A stretch of DNA of 64,000 nucleotides from CAVUNY01 sp963843535 (GCA_963843535.1 CAWJKU010000004.1:1116001-1180000), one strand, 5' to 3'. Counted from the first letter of the stretch, positions 26,801-35,480 are shown. Translations and numbers: made by a program. Notes: generated by a model from the sequence alone, not told the origin.

Positions 26801-27007
26801 CAGGCGGAATTTGAAATCGCCGACCGCATCCGCATCTATTACGAAGCCACTCCCAAGCTGACTGGAGCATTGGAAGCTTTCCGGGAATATGTGATGAACG
26901 AAACCCTGGCCGTAGAACTGCTCTCGCAGGAGTTGCCGCACGGCATACCCACAACCAGCGATGCATTTGACGGAGAAGAAGTGAAAGTAGCCCTGGCGAA
27001 ATCGTAG
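23855..27007 (+). CDS. ileS: isoleucyl-tRNA synthetase (eukaryote-like, type 2)
   Basis: 1050 residues from ATG 23855 with TAGGAGG upstream (an in-frame earlier start at 23837 lacks a site). Charges tRNA-Ile. Seen: class I motif PPTANGKPGVHH (residues 48-59), editing domain with TTTPWTLPGN and DGSGLVHMAPAFG, KMSKTKGN, and a long C-terminal region with LTPELEREGLAREFVRRVQDLRK. Length, KMSKTKGN context and this C-terminus fit the type 2 (eukaryote-like) IleRS group, members of which are often mupirocin-insensitive; type is inferred. Regulated by the T-box leader. A strong terminator follows. Confidence 0.96.
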   Translation: MFKPVSPKLNVTLLEESVLRFWKSKDIFHESMKQREGGPEYVFFEGPPTANGKPGVHHVLARAFKDVFPRYKTMRGYHVLRRGGWDTHGLPVEIEVEKKLGFTNKQQIENYGIAKFNELCRQSAFSYIQDWERLTDRIAFWVDLKTAYVTYHNEFVETEWWILKQFWEKGLLYQGFKVVPYCPRCGTPLSDHEVALGYDEAVDPSLFVRLPLVGQKDTSLLVWTTTPWTLPGNVAVAAHPDVDYVTIVRDMPEGGQEKLILAEALVEKVFGEEKVKIVERYKGKHLKGKRYQPLFTFMPPEKLAHYVVLGNFVTTEDGSGLVHMAPAFGAEDMQAALEFDLPILMTVAEDGTFKSDIRPWAGKFVKDADPYIIQDLQARGLLFRAGTITHTYPFCWRCSTPLLYYARPTWYVRTSQYKNRLVALNEKINWYPGHIKNGRFGNWLENNIDWALGRERYWGTPLPVWECGSCHHQECIGSLSELSEKVGRNMQGTDLHRPYVDDIKYRCPKCDHGTMKRVPELIDVWFDSGSMPYAQWHYPFANQAEFKSQFPADYICEAVDQTRGWFYSLHAISTLLNDSECFKNVICLGLILDANGQKMSKTKGNIVDPWEVINQNGADAMRWYLYTASPPGQERRFSSDLVSDVVRTFTLTLWNTYSFFMTYASLDRWMPDPASLLEYSPLDRWLRSALHTLVRDVTTAMETYDVLGATRPIETFVDQLSNWFLRRSRRRFWKSESDADKQAAYATLYEALVMLSKLLAPTMPFMAEEIYQNLVMSVDDKGPVSVHLADWPVFDAAAIDEKLNREISLVMRLASVGHAARNKANRKVRQPLAEAAFSVGSADEREVISKYAEMLEDELNVKHVRALDTASEAVSYTLNPLPKQLGQKYGSRFPGIRKSLLETDPEIGARSLLAGNPLAVTVEGQDYQILPDEVEVRAQAKSGFSVASEGALMAALVTDLTPELEREGLAREFVRRVQDLRKQAEFEIADRIRIYYEATPKLTGALEAFREYVMNETLAVELLSQELPHGIPTTSDAFDGEEVKVALAKS

Positions 27008-27028
27008 TGCTATCTCATTAACGCCCAC

Positions 27029-27068
27029 CCTCCCCTTTTTGAACTGAAAGGGGAGGTTTTTATTTTTT
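27029..27068 (+). terminator. Rho-independent terminator of ileS
   Basis: Perfect 10-bp stem CCTCCCCTTT/AAAGGGGAGG (27029-27038 with 27047-27056) followed by an almost continuous T run to 27068. It overlaps the stop codon of the convergent gene by 2 bp. Confidence 0.88.
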
Positions 27069-28026
27069 AGTCCGCGGATACGAAATTTGGAAGGATTTCA
27101 TTGGCGATTATTTGAAGGCTCTCCAGGTCATTTACCCCAAACCATTGGATCACGAATTCTTCTACCCCTGCCTCCGAATATGCCTGCATTTTCCTGATTA
27201 CCTCATCTGGCCCACCCACAATGCAGCGCATCGAAGCCATAAATCCCATGATATTCTCGTCACTTGACCCGTTGAAAATGGGGATCATGCGATTTTTATC
27301 AAAAGCATTGTGCATTTCTTCTGGAGAGTGAAAACAAAGCACTGGGATCATGACGGTGCGTTTGACACTACCAGGCGTGCGACCTGCCGCGGAGATCAGA
27401 TCATCTAACTGGGCGGAAAGCTGCTGAAAACGCTCCGCTGTTTCGATCTGGCAGTTCCAAATATCAGCGTACCTGGCAACGAGCGGCAGGGTGCGTTTTG
27501 GGCCGTTACCACCGACCAGGATGCGGGTGGGGTGATGCGGACGGGGGAGCAGCCAGGCCTCTTGCAGCCGATAGAAACGACCCTTGAAGCTGACCGGGTC
27601 TTCGCCTCGAACCAGACTGGTAATGACCTCCAGTGCTTCCTCTAACCGGTCAAGGCGGGTTTTCGGGTTCCCCAGGTTGTAACCAAACTGGGTATGCTCT
27701 TCTTCCATCCAACCCGCACCAACTCCCAGGATCATTCGGCCGCCACTCAGATCGTCAATGGACATGGCCTGGCGGGCTAACATGACAGGGTCGCGTACGG
27801 AAAGGGGAGCAACCAGTGAGCCAAAGTCTACTTGCTTAGTATGGTCGGCCAGGAAAGTGAGCGAAGTTACCAATTCCAATGCGTCGGTCAGGGGTGGATT
27901 GCCAAAAGGGAAATGATCGGAGCGGAAAATTGTGGCGAAACCCATAGTTTCCAGTCGGGGCACCATTTTTTTCCACAGCGGCCAATTTAGGCCGACAGCA
28001 TTTTCAATTGTTATGGAAATTTCCAT
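27067..28026 (-). CDS. LLM-class flavin/F420-dependent oxidoreductase
   Basis: 319 residues of luciferase-like TIM-barrel fold. Seen: MEISITIENAVG opening, SDHFPFG, VAPLSVRDPVMLARQAMSIDDLSGGRMILGVGAGW, the classic cofactor-binding middle of this superfamily, and ILVGGNGPKRTL. The pattern fits the F420-dependent TIGR03560-type group, but FMN-using relatives exist and substrate is unknown. Stands alone; its promoter region is shared with the small divergent membrane protein gene. Confidence 0.85.
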   Translation of the reverse strand: MEISITIENAVGLNWPLWKKMVPRLETMGFATIFRSDHFPFGNPPLTDALELVTSLTFLADHTKQVDFGSLVAPLSVRDPVMLARQAMSIDDLSGGRMILGVGAGWMEEEHTQFGYNLGNPKTRLDRLEEALEVITSLVRGEDPVSFKGRFYRLQEAWLLPRPHHPTRILVGGNGPKRTLPLVARYADIWNCQIETAERFQQLSAQLDDLISAAGRTPGSVKRTVMIPVLCFHSPEEMHNAFDKNRMIPIFNGSSDENIMGFMASMRCIVGGPDEVIRKMQAYSEAGVEEFVIQWFGVNDLESLQIIANEILPNFVSAD

Positions 28027-28249
28027 CTTGACTCCACCCTACTTGGGAATTTAATTTTTGGTTCGACCATTAATTAGCAGTAAAACGGTAATCAAATTAT
28101 ATTTAATATTATATAATACCTACTCCCAAATTGAGCAGAATATTCGGAATTTTGCTGGAGATCTGCTGTCCATCAGTTCTAAAATTTTCATAAGAATCCG
28201 TTTACATCCGGCAGCTATTTATCTGCGTATGGTTAACCAGGAGAATAAT

Positions 28250-28591
28250 ATGAAAGCCAATTCCGCAGCACCAAACTACGTGATTCCGGGAATCATTGTA
28301 TTAACCGCCGCCACGGCGTTGATCCATTTCTCGCTCAGCATCATTATGGGCAAATTTGACCTGATATTCACCCTGAATGGGCTCTGCTACCTGGCGCTGC
28401 TGGCTGCGCTATTCCTAGACTTACCCTATGCCAGGGATAACCGCAAACTTGTCCGTTTTGCATTCATCGGATTCACAGCCGTGACGATCATTGCCTGGGT
28501 ATTCATGGGCGATAAGTCCTGGTGGCTGGGTTGGCTGGATAAAGTGATTGAACTGGGCTTGATTGGGTTGTTGTGGATGAAACGCCCGTAA
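28250..28591 (+). CDS. small four-helix membrane protein, unknown function
   Basis: 113 residues from ATG 28250, with CAGGAGAA upstream. The frame extends upstream to 28058, but that stretch has no hydrophobic or conserved pattern and ends in AT-rich leader. Four predicted membrane helices fill the protein (about 10-28, 33-52, 62-80, 92-108), with DLPYARDNRKLVRF between helices 2 and 3. I do not recognise the family. It is a single-gene unit between divergent neighbours. Confidence 0.65.
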   Translation: MKANSAAPNYVIPGIIVLTAATALIHFSLSIIMGKFDLIFTLNGLCYLALLAALFLDLPYARDNRKLVRFAFIGFTAVTIIAWVFMGDKSWWLGWLDKVIELGLIGLLWMKRP

Positions 28592-28645
28592 GCTTTTATT
28601 AATTCTGGTCTTTAGTTATCATCCGCAGTCTTTTGGTCCAGACCT

Positions 28646-29557
28646 TTAATTTGGGTTTTCTTTCTGGACGATTGTTCGCACAAATGGCTTAAGCTGTTCG
28701 ATGACAGAGTTTGTGATTACCTGAGGTTCGTGCAGATGGACCAGGTCGGCTGCGCAGATTGGGGGAGCAAACCTCACGCGGACGGTGACATTCCATAAAT
28801 CTGGCCAGAGAGCAGGGAACAGAACGCTGGAAAGAATCTGGATCGTCGCTCCTAGACGTTCCCGGTCTTTAGCGAGGCGGCGAATGCGGGTAAAGGGATG
28901 GAGGGTAGCTTTTGGAGCCAAAACCCCGCTGACGATCACGGGGATAATGGTGGTCGAAGCCATCAAACGGGCAAAAACGCCAATACTGGGGGACCAACGG
29001 TCCAGGGATTCAACCGCTCCCGGCAGAACAGCCGGATCAGGCTCAATTTCCCCGGCAGGAAAGGTTAAAATCGCACCGCCTGCGCGTAGATATGAGGCAA
29101 CACGGCGTACCACGTCCAACCGTTGAGCAGGGTCGTCATTTACATAAATTAATAAGGGGTCGGTCGCGGGCAGAGCGTGGAGAAAAGGCCGCTCCGCAGC
29201 CACGATGCGCAGATCCGGGCGGGGGATACTGGCAAATAGCGACACCGTATCAGTCATCCCCGGATGGTTTGATAAAAATAAAACCGGCCCGTGTGGGGGA
29301 ATATTCTCCTGGCCTTCGACCACCAGTTCTTTTAACAGCGACTTTAGGAAAATACTGGAACCGGCATGAAGGCCATGTGCCTCCACTGCATTGTCATAAT
29401 CCATTACCTGGCAGGCAAAACGGCGAGCTGCACCTTTGAAAAGCCAGCCCACCAGGCGCCGCCCAATCCGGTTTTTGTCCATGCCCAGGGAGATCAACAC
29501 ATCCTCCAGGTTGATGGTGGTCAATTCTTTCACCAGGTCTGGATTATAGGCCTTCAC
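28646..29557 (-). CDS. PlsC-type acyltransferase
   Basis: 303 residues using GTG 29557, which follows GGGGAA and begins after the neighbour's stop; a TTG at 29602 would give 318 residues and overlap it by 26 bp. Lysophospholipid/glycerol-3-phosphate acyltransferase superfamily: catalytic HX4D motif NHPGMTD, and FPAGE as the FPEG-type motif III. An atypical long N-terminus (helical, ~80 residues) precedes the catalytic part. It might be a glycerol-3-phosphate acyltransferase-like enzyme complementing PlsX elsewhere in the window, but acceptor is unproven. It runs with the aldo/keto reductase gene. Confidence 0.75.
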   Translation of the reverse strand: MKAYNPDLVKELTTINLEDVLISLGMDKNRIGRRLVGWLFKGAARRFACQVMDYDNAVEAHGLHAGSSIFLKSLLKELVVEGQENIPPHGPVLFLSNHPGMTDTVSLFASIPRPDLRIVAAERPFLHALPATDPLLIYVNDDPAQRLDVVRRVASYLRAGGAILTFPAGEIEPDPAVLPGAVESLDRWSPSIGVFARLMASTTIIPVIVSGVLAPKATLHPFTRIRRLAKDRERLGATIQILSSVLFPALWPDLWNVTVRVRFAPPICAADLVHLHEPQVITNSVIEQLKPFVRTIVQKENPN

Positions 29558-29576
29558 GCCGTTCCCCGTTAAATGA

Positions 29577-30491
29577 TCAAATATCTTCCGGTTGGATGCC
29601 AACCGCAGCCAGGCGGCGGCTGGCTTCCTGGTAAGTGCTCTCTGCCAGTTTGCCCTGGTTTGCGCTGTGGATATTCTCTGCCAGGTGATCCGGGTTGCGG
29701 GTGCCGATGATCATGGTGTGGATCCCCGGATGGCTCAGGGCAAAGCGCAGGATGAACTGGCTCATCGTTTCACCCGGCGCGCACAGCTCGTTTAGGCCGG
29801 CTCTGGCAAACAGGTTCGGGAAATTGGACTGGTACTGTTTGACCACACCGCGGATAACAGTACCCAATCCCCGGGCGGCGGTTTTCGCGATGGCGATTTC
29901 GTTTTTGCGTACCATCCCCCCGTACACGATCTGCATCACGTCGAACACGCCCAGGTCAAGGAAATGCTTGATATACCGGTGGGCATACCCGGCCGGGTAG
30001 AGCGGGTCGCCCGCCCCGCCGTTCTTATAGCTGATCGCAATCCAGCCCACCTTTCCCTGTTGTTTGAGCTCCTGCATTGTGCGGATCACGTCATCTTCAG
30101 CGCCTCCCGGAAGCTCTTCCGGCAGCGGGCCGTGCAGCTGCCATACATCCAGGTGGTCGGTTTTTAACAGCCGCAGGCTGTTTTCGATGTTTTTCACCAA
30201 TTGCGCGCGTGACCAGACATGGGGCGGAGTTTGGCCCTTGCCAGCATCATCCACGTTGCAGCCGCATTTTGAGGCGAGGAAATATTCCGACCGCCGGTGG
30301 GCAACGGCCTTGCCAATATACTCCTCGCTGGGGCCGTAATCCGGGGAAGTGTCGATATAATTAATTCCCTGATCCAGGACGGCATTCAGGATTTTTCCGG
30401 CATCATCCTGGTTCAAGTGGCGCAGCTCCATCGCGCCGTAACCCAGAACCGTTACAGGCAGTTTGGTCCTGCCAAGCATTCTTTTTTCCAT
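29577..30491 (-). CDS. aldo/keto reductase
   Basis: 304 residues, TIM-barrel NADPH-dependent oxidoreductase. The catalytic tetrad is visible: D47 (NYIDTSPDY), Y52, K75 (LASKCG) and His in DVWQLHG. C-terminal cofactor segment HTMIIGTRNPDHLAENI. Substrate unknown. AGGAGG precedes the ATG. A cysteine pair (CGC, residues 76-78) directly after the catalytic Lys is unusual but found in several bacterial AKRs. Confidence 0.88.
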   Translation of the reverse strand: MEKRMLGRTKLPVTVLGYGAMELRHLNQDDAGKILNAVLDQGINYIDTSPDYGPSEEYIGKAVAHRRSEYFLASKCGCNVDDAGKGQTPPHVWSRAQLVKNIENSLRLLKTDHLDVWQLHGPLPEELPGGAEDDVIRTMQELKQQGKVGWIAISYKNGGAGDPLYPAGYAHRYIKHFLDLGVFDVMQIVYGGMVRKNEIAIAKTAARGLGTVIRGVVKQYQSNFPNLFARAGLNELCAPGETMSQFILRFALSHPGIHTMIIGTRNPDHLAENIHSANQGKLAESTYQEASRRLAAVGIQPEDI

Positions 30492-30700
30492 GGTACCTCC
30501 TGCGGGTAATATTGATATTGAAAAGATTATAATCTATTGAAGCCCATCTGGATTCCCAGGTCAGGTATTCCTTGCCGGACCTTTGCCGCCCTGGCAGGAT
30601 TTCAAGGGTTGGACCTGAAAACGTAGCCCTCCGGCTCGATTTTCTGGCAAGCCAGCCGTTTTAGGGTAAAATCAATCCATTAATCACAGCGGAGGATTGG

Positions 30701-31276
30701 TTGAAACGAACCTTACAAGACTATTTATTCCTGGGAACGATCGCTGGGATCATCGTACTCCTGGATCAAGTGAGCAAGGCACTGGTACGCACATACATAC
30801 CGCTCAATGGCATTTGGGCGCCGTGGGATTGGATGATGCCCTACGCACGCCTGTACCATATTCAGAATACCGGTGTAGCATTTGGCATGTTTCAGGGAGC
30901 CAACCTGCTTTTTGCGGTTTTAGCGGTGATTGTGTCGGTGGCGATCATCCTATATTTCCCCCGTGTCGCTAAAAACGATTGGACATTGCGCGTAGCCTTC
31001 AGCATGCAGCTGGCAGGCGCCCTGGGTAATCTAATCGATCGGATATTTGTCGGGCAGGTAACTGATTTTATATCCGTAGGCAGTTTTGCCATTTTCAATA
31101 TCGCGGATGCGTCCATCACCGTGGGCGTTGTAATTTTACTGGTCGGGGTATGGCTGCAAGAACGAAAAGCAAAAAAGAAACCGGCAGCCGATCTTCCGCT
31201 GGCCGGGGAACCTGCTGATCTAGAAGCGCTCAGTTCAGCCGATAAATTGCGCATAGATGAGACACACCGTGAGTGA
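30701..31276 (+). CDS. lspA: lipoprotein signal peptidase (signal peptidase II)
   Basis: 191 residues, TTG start at 30701 preceded by GGAGGA. Membrane aspartic protease that cleaves prolipoprotein signals after Lgt acts. Seen: DQVSKALVRTY, RLYHIQNTGVAFGMF, and both catalytic aspartates in GNLIDRIFVGQVTDF and FNIADASITVG. A hydrophilic C-terminal tail (~30 residues, KAKKKPAADLP) is longer than usual. Overlaps the following pseudouridine synthase gene. Its partner lgt is 12 kb downstream in the same window, and several predicted lipoproteins are its likely substrates. Confidence 0.95.
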   Translation: MKRTLQDYLFLGTIAGIIVLLDQVSKALVRTYIPLNGIWAPWDWMMPYARLYHIQNTGVAFGMFQGANLLFAVLAVIVSVAIILYFPRVAKNDWTLRVAFSMQLAGALGNLIDRIFVGQVTDFISVGSFAIFNIADASITVGVVILLVGVWLQERKAKKKPAADLPLAGEPADLEALSSADKLRIDETHRE

Positions 31277-32198
31277 GCAAGTATATTCCTTTCTCTTTTC
31301 TGAGGTGGCTCCGCAGCGCCTGGACAAATTTCTGGTGATCTGCCTGCCTGATTATTCCCGCTCTCGCCTGCATGGTTTGGTTAAAGACGGATTCGTCAGG
31401 ATCAACGGGATTTTGGCTGGCAAAGGCGGGCAGAGCCTGGGTAAAGGCGACCAGGTTGAAATCCGGATACCGCCTGCGGTACCATCCGATCTGGTTCCTG
31501 AAAATATCCCCCTTGAAATAATCTTTGAAAACAGCCATCTCATGGTGATCAATAAACCGGCCGGGATGGTTGTTCATCCGGCCGCGGGCCATCCCTCTGG
31601 GACTCTCGTACAGGCGGCTTTGGCCCATGCGCCTGAATTGGAAGGAATCAGCGGTGAACAGCGACCTGGGGTCGTCCACCGCCTGGATAAGGATACATCC
31701 GGCCTGATCCTCATGGCGAAAGATGACCGCACGCAGCGCTGGCTGCAAGACCAATTTCGTCTGCGTAAGGTGAAAAAAGTTTACCTGGCCCTGGTGGATG
31801 GAAAGCCTCCCACACCCTCCGGGCGGGTGGAGGCGCCAATTGGCCGTTCGACATCCCAACGCAAAAAAATGGCGGTTGTCACGCCAGAAAAAGGCCGGGA
31901 TGCGGTTTCTGAATATTCTACCCTCGATTCATTTCCAGCGCATACCCTGCTCGAAGTCCATCCGCTGACGGGACGTACCCATCAGATTCGCCTCCATATG
32001 GCTTTTCTGGGCTGTCCGATTGTAGCGGATACGATCTATGGGCACCGCCATTCCACACTTCCGTTGGAGCGCCATTTTTTACACGCGGCACGCCTGACGA
32101 TCACCCTGCCGGATGAAGCGAAACCGCGTGTATTCGAAGCTCCACTGCCGCCTGATTTATCCGCCGTGCTGGATGAACTGCGGGCCAAATTTCGATAA
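31257..32198 (+). CDS. RluA-family 23S rRNA pseudouridine synthase (RluD-like)
   Basis: 313 residues. N-terminal S4 RNA-binding domain (APQRLDKFLVICLPDYSRSRL, residues 17-37), then the RluA catalytic domain with HRLDKDTSGL containing the catalytic Asp, and RTHQIRLHMAFLG. RluD modifies helix 69 of 23S rRNA; orthology to RluD is the usual call for an S4-bearing member but not proven. Start 31257 overlaps lspA by 20 bp; GTG 31269 is an alternative. Coupling with lspA is a widespread arrangement. Confidence 0.92.
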   Translation: MRHTVSEQVYSFLFSEVAPQRLDKFLVICLPDYSRSRLHGLVKDGFVRINGILAGKGGQSLGKGDQVEIRIPPAVPSDLVPENIPLEIIFENSHLMVINKPAGMVVHPAAGHPSGTLVQAALAHAPELEGISGEQRPGVVHRLDKDTSGLILMAKDDRTQRWLQDQFRLRKVKKVYLALVDGKPPTPSGRVEAPIGRSTSQRKKMAVVTPEKGRDAVSEYSTLDSFPAHTLLEVHPLTGRTHQIRLHMAFLGCPIVADTIYGHRHSTLPLERHFLHAARLTITLPDEAKPRVFEAPLPPDLSAVLDELRAKFR

Positions 32199-32215
32199 CC
32201 CTGGAGAGTTTAAGT

Positions 32216-33265
32216 ATGACAGCAGACATTGTTGATTTGCGTTCCGATACGGTGACCGTCCCAACCCCCGCTATGTGGGATGCGATGGCTCACGCCGATG
32301 TGGGCGACGATGTGTATGGTGAAGATCCCAGTATCAACCGGCTGCAGGTGCTTGCGGCGGCAAAAATGGGTAAAGAAGCCGGTTTGTTTATTCCATCCGG
32401 TACGATGGGCAACCTGACAGCCGTTTTAACCCACTGCGGCAGGGGAACCGAGGCCATTATGGGCAATCTCGGGCATACATTCCTCTTCGAAGGCGGTGGA
32501 GTGGCGGCCTTAGGAGGGGTTATGCCCCATACATTGCCAAACCAGGCAGATGGCACGCTGCTTCTTGACGACATCCAGTCCGCAATTCGTGGAGATGATC
32601 CGCATTTTCCGGTTTCAAAGCTGGTCATCCTTGAAAATACGCATAATCGCTGCGGCGGAGTGCCGCTGACAGCCGAGTACACTCGTAAGGTCGGAGACCT
32701 GGCACACCGTAACGGCTTAAAATTGCACCTGGATGGCGCTCGTATCTTTAATGCCGCAGCAGCCCTGGGAGTTCCGGTGCTCCAATTGGTAGAGCCAGTC
32801 GATTCGGTCACATTTTGCCTGAGTAAAGCCTTATGCGCCCCGGTCGGCTCGGTGTTGTGTGGGTCGGTTGAATTTATTAATCAGGCCAGGCGTATTCGCA
32901 AGCAGCTGGGGGGTGGAATGCGCCAGGCTGGCATTTTGGCTGCCGCGGGGATTGTTGCCCTGCAAACGATGGTGGACAGGTTAGGCGAAGATCACGCCCG
33001 CGCGCGCATGCTGGCGGACGGATTGCGCGCCATCCCAGGATTAATTTTGGATCCTGCGCTGCCGCCCAGCAATATGGTTTTCGTTAATTTAAGCGACCAG
33101 GTCCCGTTAAATGCGCCGGATGTAGCTGCAAAATTAAAATCGCTTGGCGTAAAAGTCGGAGCCACCGGCAAACGGCGCTTCAGGCTTGTTACCCACTATT
33201 GGGTGGATGACGCCGGAATTGATAAAACGATCGCCAGTTTCAAGAAAATTTTGGACTTGGCCTGA
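32216..33265 (+). CDS. ltaE: low-specificity L-threonine aldolase
   Basis: 349 residues, PLP-dependent fold type I. Splits L-threonine or allo-threonine into glycine and acetaldehyde. Seen: IVDLRSDTVTVPTPAM opening, the VGDDVYGEDPS motif, PSGTMGNLTA, the PLP Asp in LHLDGARIFNAA, and the PLP-binding Lys in FCLSKALCAPVGS. Length is normal. GGAG precedes the ATG. It lies 17 bp after the pseudouridine synthase gene, in the same transcriptional direction. Confidence 0.93.
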   Translation: MTADIVDLRSDTVTVPTPAMWDAMAHADVGDDVYGEDPSINRLQVLAAAKMGKEAGLFIPSGTMGNLTAVLTHCGRGTEAIMGNLGHTFLFEGGGVAALGGVMPHTLPNQADGTLLLDDIQSAIRGDDPHFPVSKLVILENTHNRCGGVPLTAEYTRKVGDLAHRNGLKLHLDGARIFNAAAALGVPVLQLVEPVDSVTFCLSKALCAPVGSVLCGSVEFINQARRIRKQLGGGMRQAGILAAAGIVALQTMVDRLGEDHARARMLADGLRAIPGLILDPALPPSNMVFVNLSDQVPLNAPDVAAKLKSLGVKVGATGKRRFRLVTHYWVDDAGIDKTIASFKKILDLA

Positions 33266-33325
33266 TTCAGCGCTTGGATCAAAGGCAGCTTTTCTTCGCT
33301 CTGATATAATTTGGATGAGGCAATG

Positions 33326-34162
33326 ATGGAAGAATTTGTGACGATCCAGCAAATTGATGCGGCTGCAGGTTTTATACGCGATCATACGCGGCACCGTCCA
33401 ATAGTCGGCCTGATCTTAGGCTCAGGGTTGGGAGATCTGGCGGAGTTGGTCGAGGAAAAGGATATAATACCGACCGCTTCCATCCCGCATTGGCCTGAGT
33501 CTACCGTTTTAGGGCATAAAGGCCGGTTGGTGGTAGGCAAACTTGGCGGTCAAATCGTGATGGTGCTGCAAGGACGCACCCATTACTACGAAGGTTATCG
33601 GATGGATCAGGTCACCCTGCCAGTACGCGTGATGCAGCGCCTGGGTATCCAAATCCTGGTCGTGACCAATGCCGCAGGCGGAATTTCTCCGGAATTTGTA
33701 CCTGGCGATGTCATGCTCATCGTAGACCAGATTAATCTGATCGGCATGGGGGGATTGAATCCTTTACGGGGACCGAACCTGGCTGAATTTGGAGAGCGTT
33801 TCCCGGATATGAGCCAGCCTTATGATCGTCATTTGATGGCGTTAGCGCGCGAAGCAGCAGCAAACGAAAAGGTGGCACTTCGTGAAGGGGTGTATGTATG
33901 CCTGGCGGGGCCTTCCTTTGAGTCGCCTGCCGATCTGCGATTCTTAAGGACCGCTGGAGCGGACGCGGTGGGGATGTCCACCGTCCCAGAAGTGATCGTT
34001 GCCCGGCACGGCAAAATGCGCGTTTTAGGTTTATCCGGGATCAGCAATAAAGCCAACCTGGATGGAAATACAATAACCACGCATGAAGAGGTCTTACAAG
34101 CAGGGAAAATAATCGTTCCCAAGCTTAAATCCATTATTCTCAACGTCCTCAAACGGCTTTAG
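33326..34162 (+). CDS. purine-nucleoside phosphorylase
   Basis: 278 residues from ATG 33326 (GAGG 5 nt upstream; TTG 33311 and ATG 33323 are alternatives). Trimeric low-molecular-mass PNP family: LGSGLGDLAE, phosphate-site GRTHYYEGY, VTNAAGGI, AGPSFESPADLRFL and GMSTVPEVIVARH, and the base-specificity Asn in GISNKAN. Releases purine bases from inosine/guanosine for salvage; together with pdp it covers both base classes. A TATAAT at 33305-33310 with TG one base upstream could start transcription only a few bases before the ATG. Confidence 0.93.
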   Translation: MEEFVTIQQIDAAAGFIRDHTRHRPIVGLILGSGLGDLAELVEEKDIIPTASIPHWPESTVLGHKGRLVVGKLGGQIVMVLQGRTHYYEGYRMDQVTLPVRVMQRLGIQILVVTNAAGGISPEFVPGDVMLIVDQINLIGMGGLNPLRGPNLAEFGERFPDMSQPYDRHLMALAREAAANEKVALREGVYVCLAGPSFESPADLRFLRTAGADAVGMSTVPEVIVARHGKMRVLGLSGISNKANLDGNTITTHEEVLQAGKIIVPKLKSIILNVLKRL

Positions 34163-34216
34163 GTGTCAGGATTAATGGTTTAAGCCTTGCCGGCAGGGCA
34201 AAAATAGACGCCATTC

Positions 34217-34903
34217 ATGGATGAAATACTGCGCTTCCTGGTAAATTATGAGGCGTGGATTTATACAATCCTGGGGGTGGGAGGGCTGATTTATCTACGA
34301 AGAGTGCTCCAGGCCGTCAATGAGTGGCGTGGAGCGTCTTTTGGTCTGGAGAAGGAAAACGCCAGGTACCGCTTCAGCATCTCAATGACCATCCTCCTGG
34401 TTTTTATCGCGCTGGCAGCGCTCGAGTTTTTCCTGGTGTCATTCCTGGTGCCCAGCCGGCCGCAAAGCACAAATCTTGCAACTCCCACCTTAGACCTTTT
34501 AGCCACGCCCACCATGACCCTGCCGGCCGGCACGAGAGCCGCAGCGACGCCCACTGGGGTGAGCCGGACGGAAGTACCTGTGACTCAGACAGGGTGTATC
34601 CCGGGTGTGGTGGAGTGGCTTTTTCCGAAAGAAGGCGGTGAACTCAAAGGCACGGTTATCCTGAAAGGGATCATCAAAGTGCCCACGATCGGCTTTTTCA
34701 AATATGAATACAGCCCGGTAGGATCAGAAACATGGGTAACGATCGCCGCCGGAAAAGAAACAAAAGCAGATAATGAACTTGGCGGTGCCTGGAATACAGC
34801 CCAGCTGCCCACAGGCGATTACCGTTTACGACTGGTGGTGTATGATAGCCAGAATACTGCCTTACCGGCATGCGTGATCAATATCCGTATTGCTTCGCCA
34901 TAA
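34217..34903 (+). CDS. membrane protein with Thr/Pro-rich linker and extracytoplasmic C-terminal domain
   Basis: 228 residues, unrecognised. Two membrane helices (about 13-32 and 53-77) separated by a charged loop, then a Thr/Pro-rich linker (TPTLDLLATPTMT), then a ~95-residue beta-rich domain with two cysteines (GCIPGVVEWLF ... LPACVINIRI) that could form a disulfide. The YEYSPVGSETW and GDYRLRLVVYD pattern is like Ig/FN3-type folds. It precedes a GNAT gene by 14 bp. Function unknown; probably surface-exposed. Confidence 0.65.
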   Translation: MDEILRFLVNYEAWIYTILGVGGLIYLRRVLQAVNEWRGASFGLEKENARYRFSISMTILLVFIALAALEFFLVSFLVPSRPQSTNLATPTLDLLATPTMTLPAGTRAAATPTGVSRTEVPVTQTGCIPGVVEWLFPKEGGELKGTVILKGIIKVPTIGFFKYEYSPVGSETWVTIAAGKETKADNELGGAWNTAQLPTGDYRLRLVVYDSQNTALPACVINIRIASP

Positions 34904-34917
34904 CATGGAGGGTGTCA

Positions 34918-35457
34918 ATGCCAGAAATTGAAATTAGGCCTGCAGCGCTGACCGATATGAATTCTTTGCTGCAAATGGATCACTCCTACCAGACGGCATA
35001 TGTCTGGCAGATGGACCGTTTTATCGAAAAAGGCGTGATCAACATTCATTTTCGCGAAACCCGTTTGCCCAGGCCGGTGAGAGTCGATTATCCCAATCCG
35101 CCAGAAAAATTGGTCACCGATTTTTCCTCAAAAGGAAATATCCTGGCGGCTGTATTAGGAAATGTGGCGGTTGGATATATTCAAATCACAGAAAATATAA
35201 GCACCTCCACTGCCTGGGTGGTCAATTTCGCCGTCATTGAAGAGCTGCGCCACAAAGGGATCGGATCCGCCTTGCTGCTCGCCGGGCAGAATTGGGCCAC
35301 CCAGCGCAATCTTCGCCGAATGGTAATGGAAATGCAATCCAAAAATTTTCCAGCAATCCAGCTCGCAAATAAGCTGGGTTTTGAATTTTCAGGGTACAAT
35401 GACCATTATTACGAGAATCGAGACATTGCATTATTCTTTTCAATTTTCCTGAGATAA
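34918..35457 (+). CDS. GNAT-family N-acetyltransferase
   Basis: 179 residues from ATG 34918 preceded by GGAGGG; upstream in-frame codons overlap the preceding gene. GNAT fold: IRPAALTDMNSLLQMD at the start, motif A VIEELRHKGIGSALLLAGQNWA carrying the acetyl-CoA pyrophosphate loop (RHKGIG), then AIQLANKLGFEFSGYND. Transfers an acyl group from acyl-CoA to an unknown amine. The spacing implies co-transcription with the preceding membrane protein gene. Confidence 0.85.
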   Translation: MPEIEIRPAALTDMNSLLQMDHSYQTAYVWQMDRFIEKGVINIHFRETRLPRPVRVDYPNPPEKLVTDFSSKGNILAAVLGNVAVGYIQITENISTSTAWVVNFAVIEELRHKGIGSALLLAGQNWATQRNLRRMVMEMQSKNFPAIQLANKLGFEFSGYNDHYYENRDIALFFSIFLR

Positions 35458-35480
35458 GCGTGGAGTAAACTCGGCAGTTT

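Noticed and set aside
28058..28249. Longer N-terminus of the small membrane protein at 28.2 kb
   Set aside because: The extra 64 residues look like translated AT-rich leader and a good ribosome-binding site precedes the ATG at 28250.
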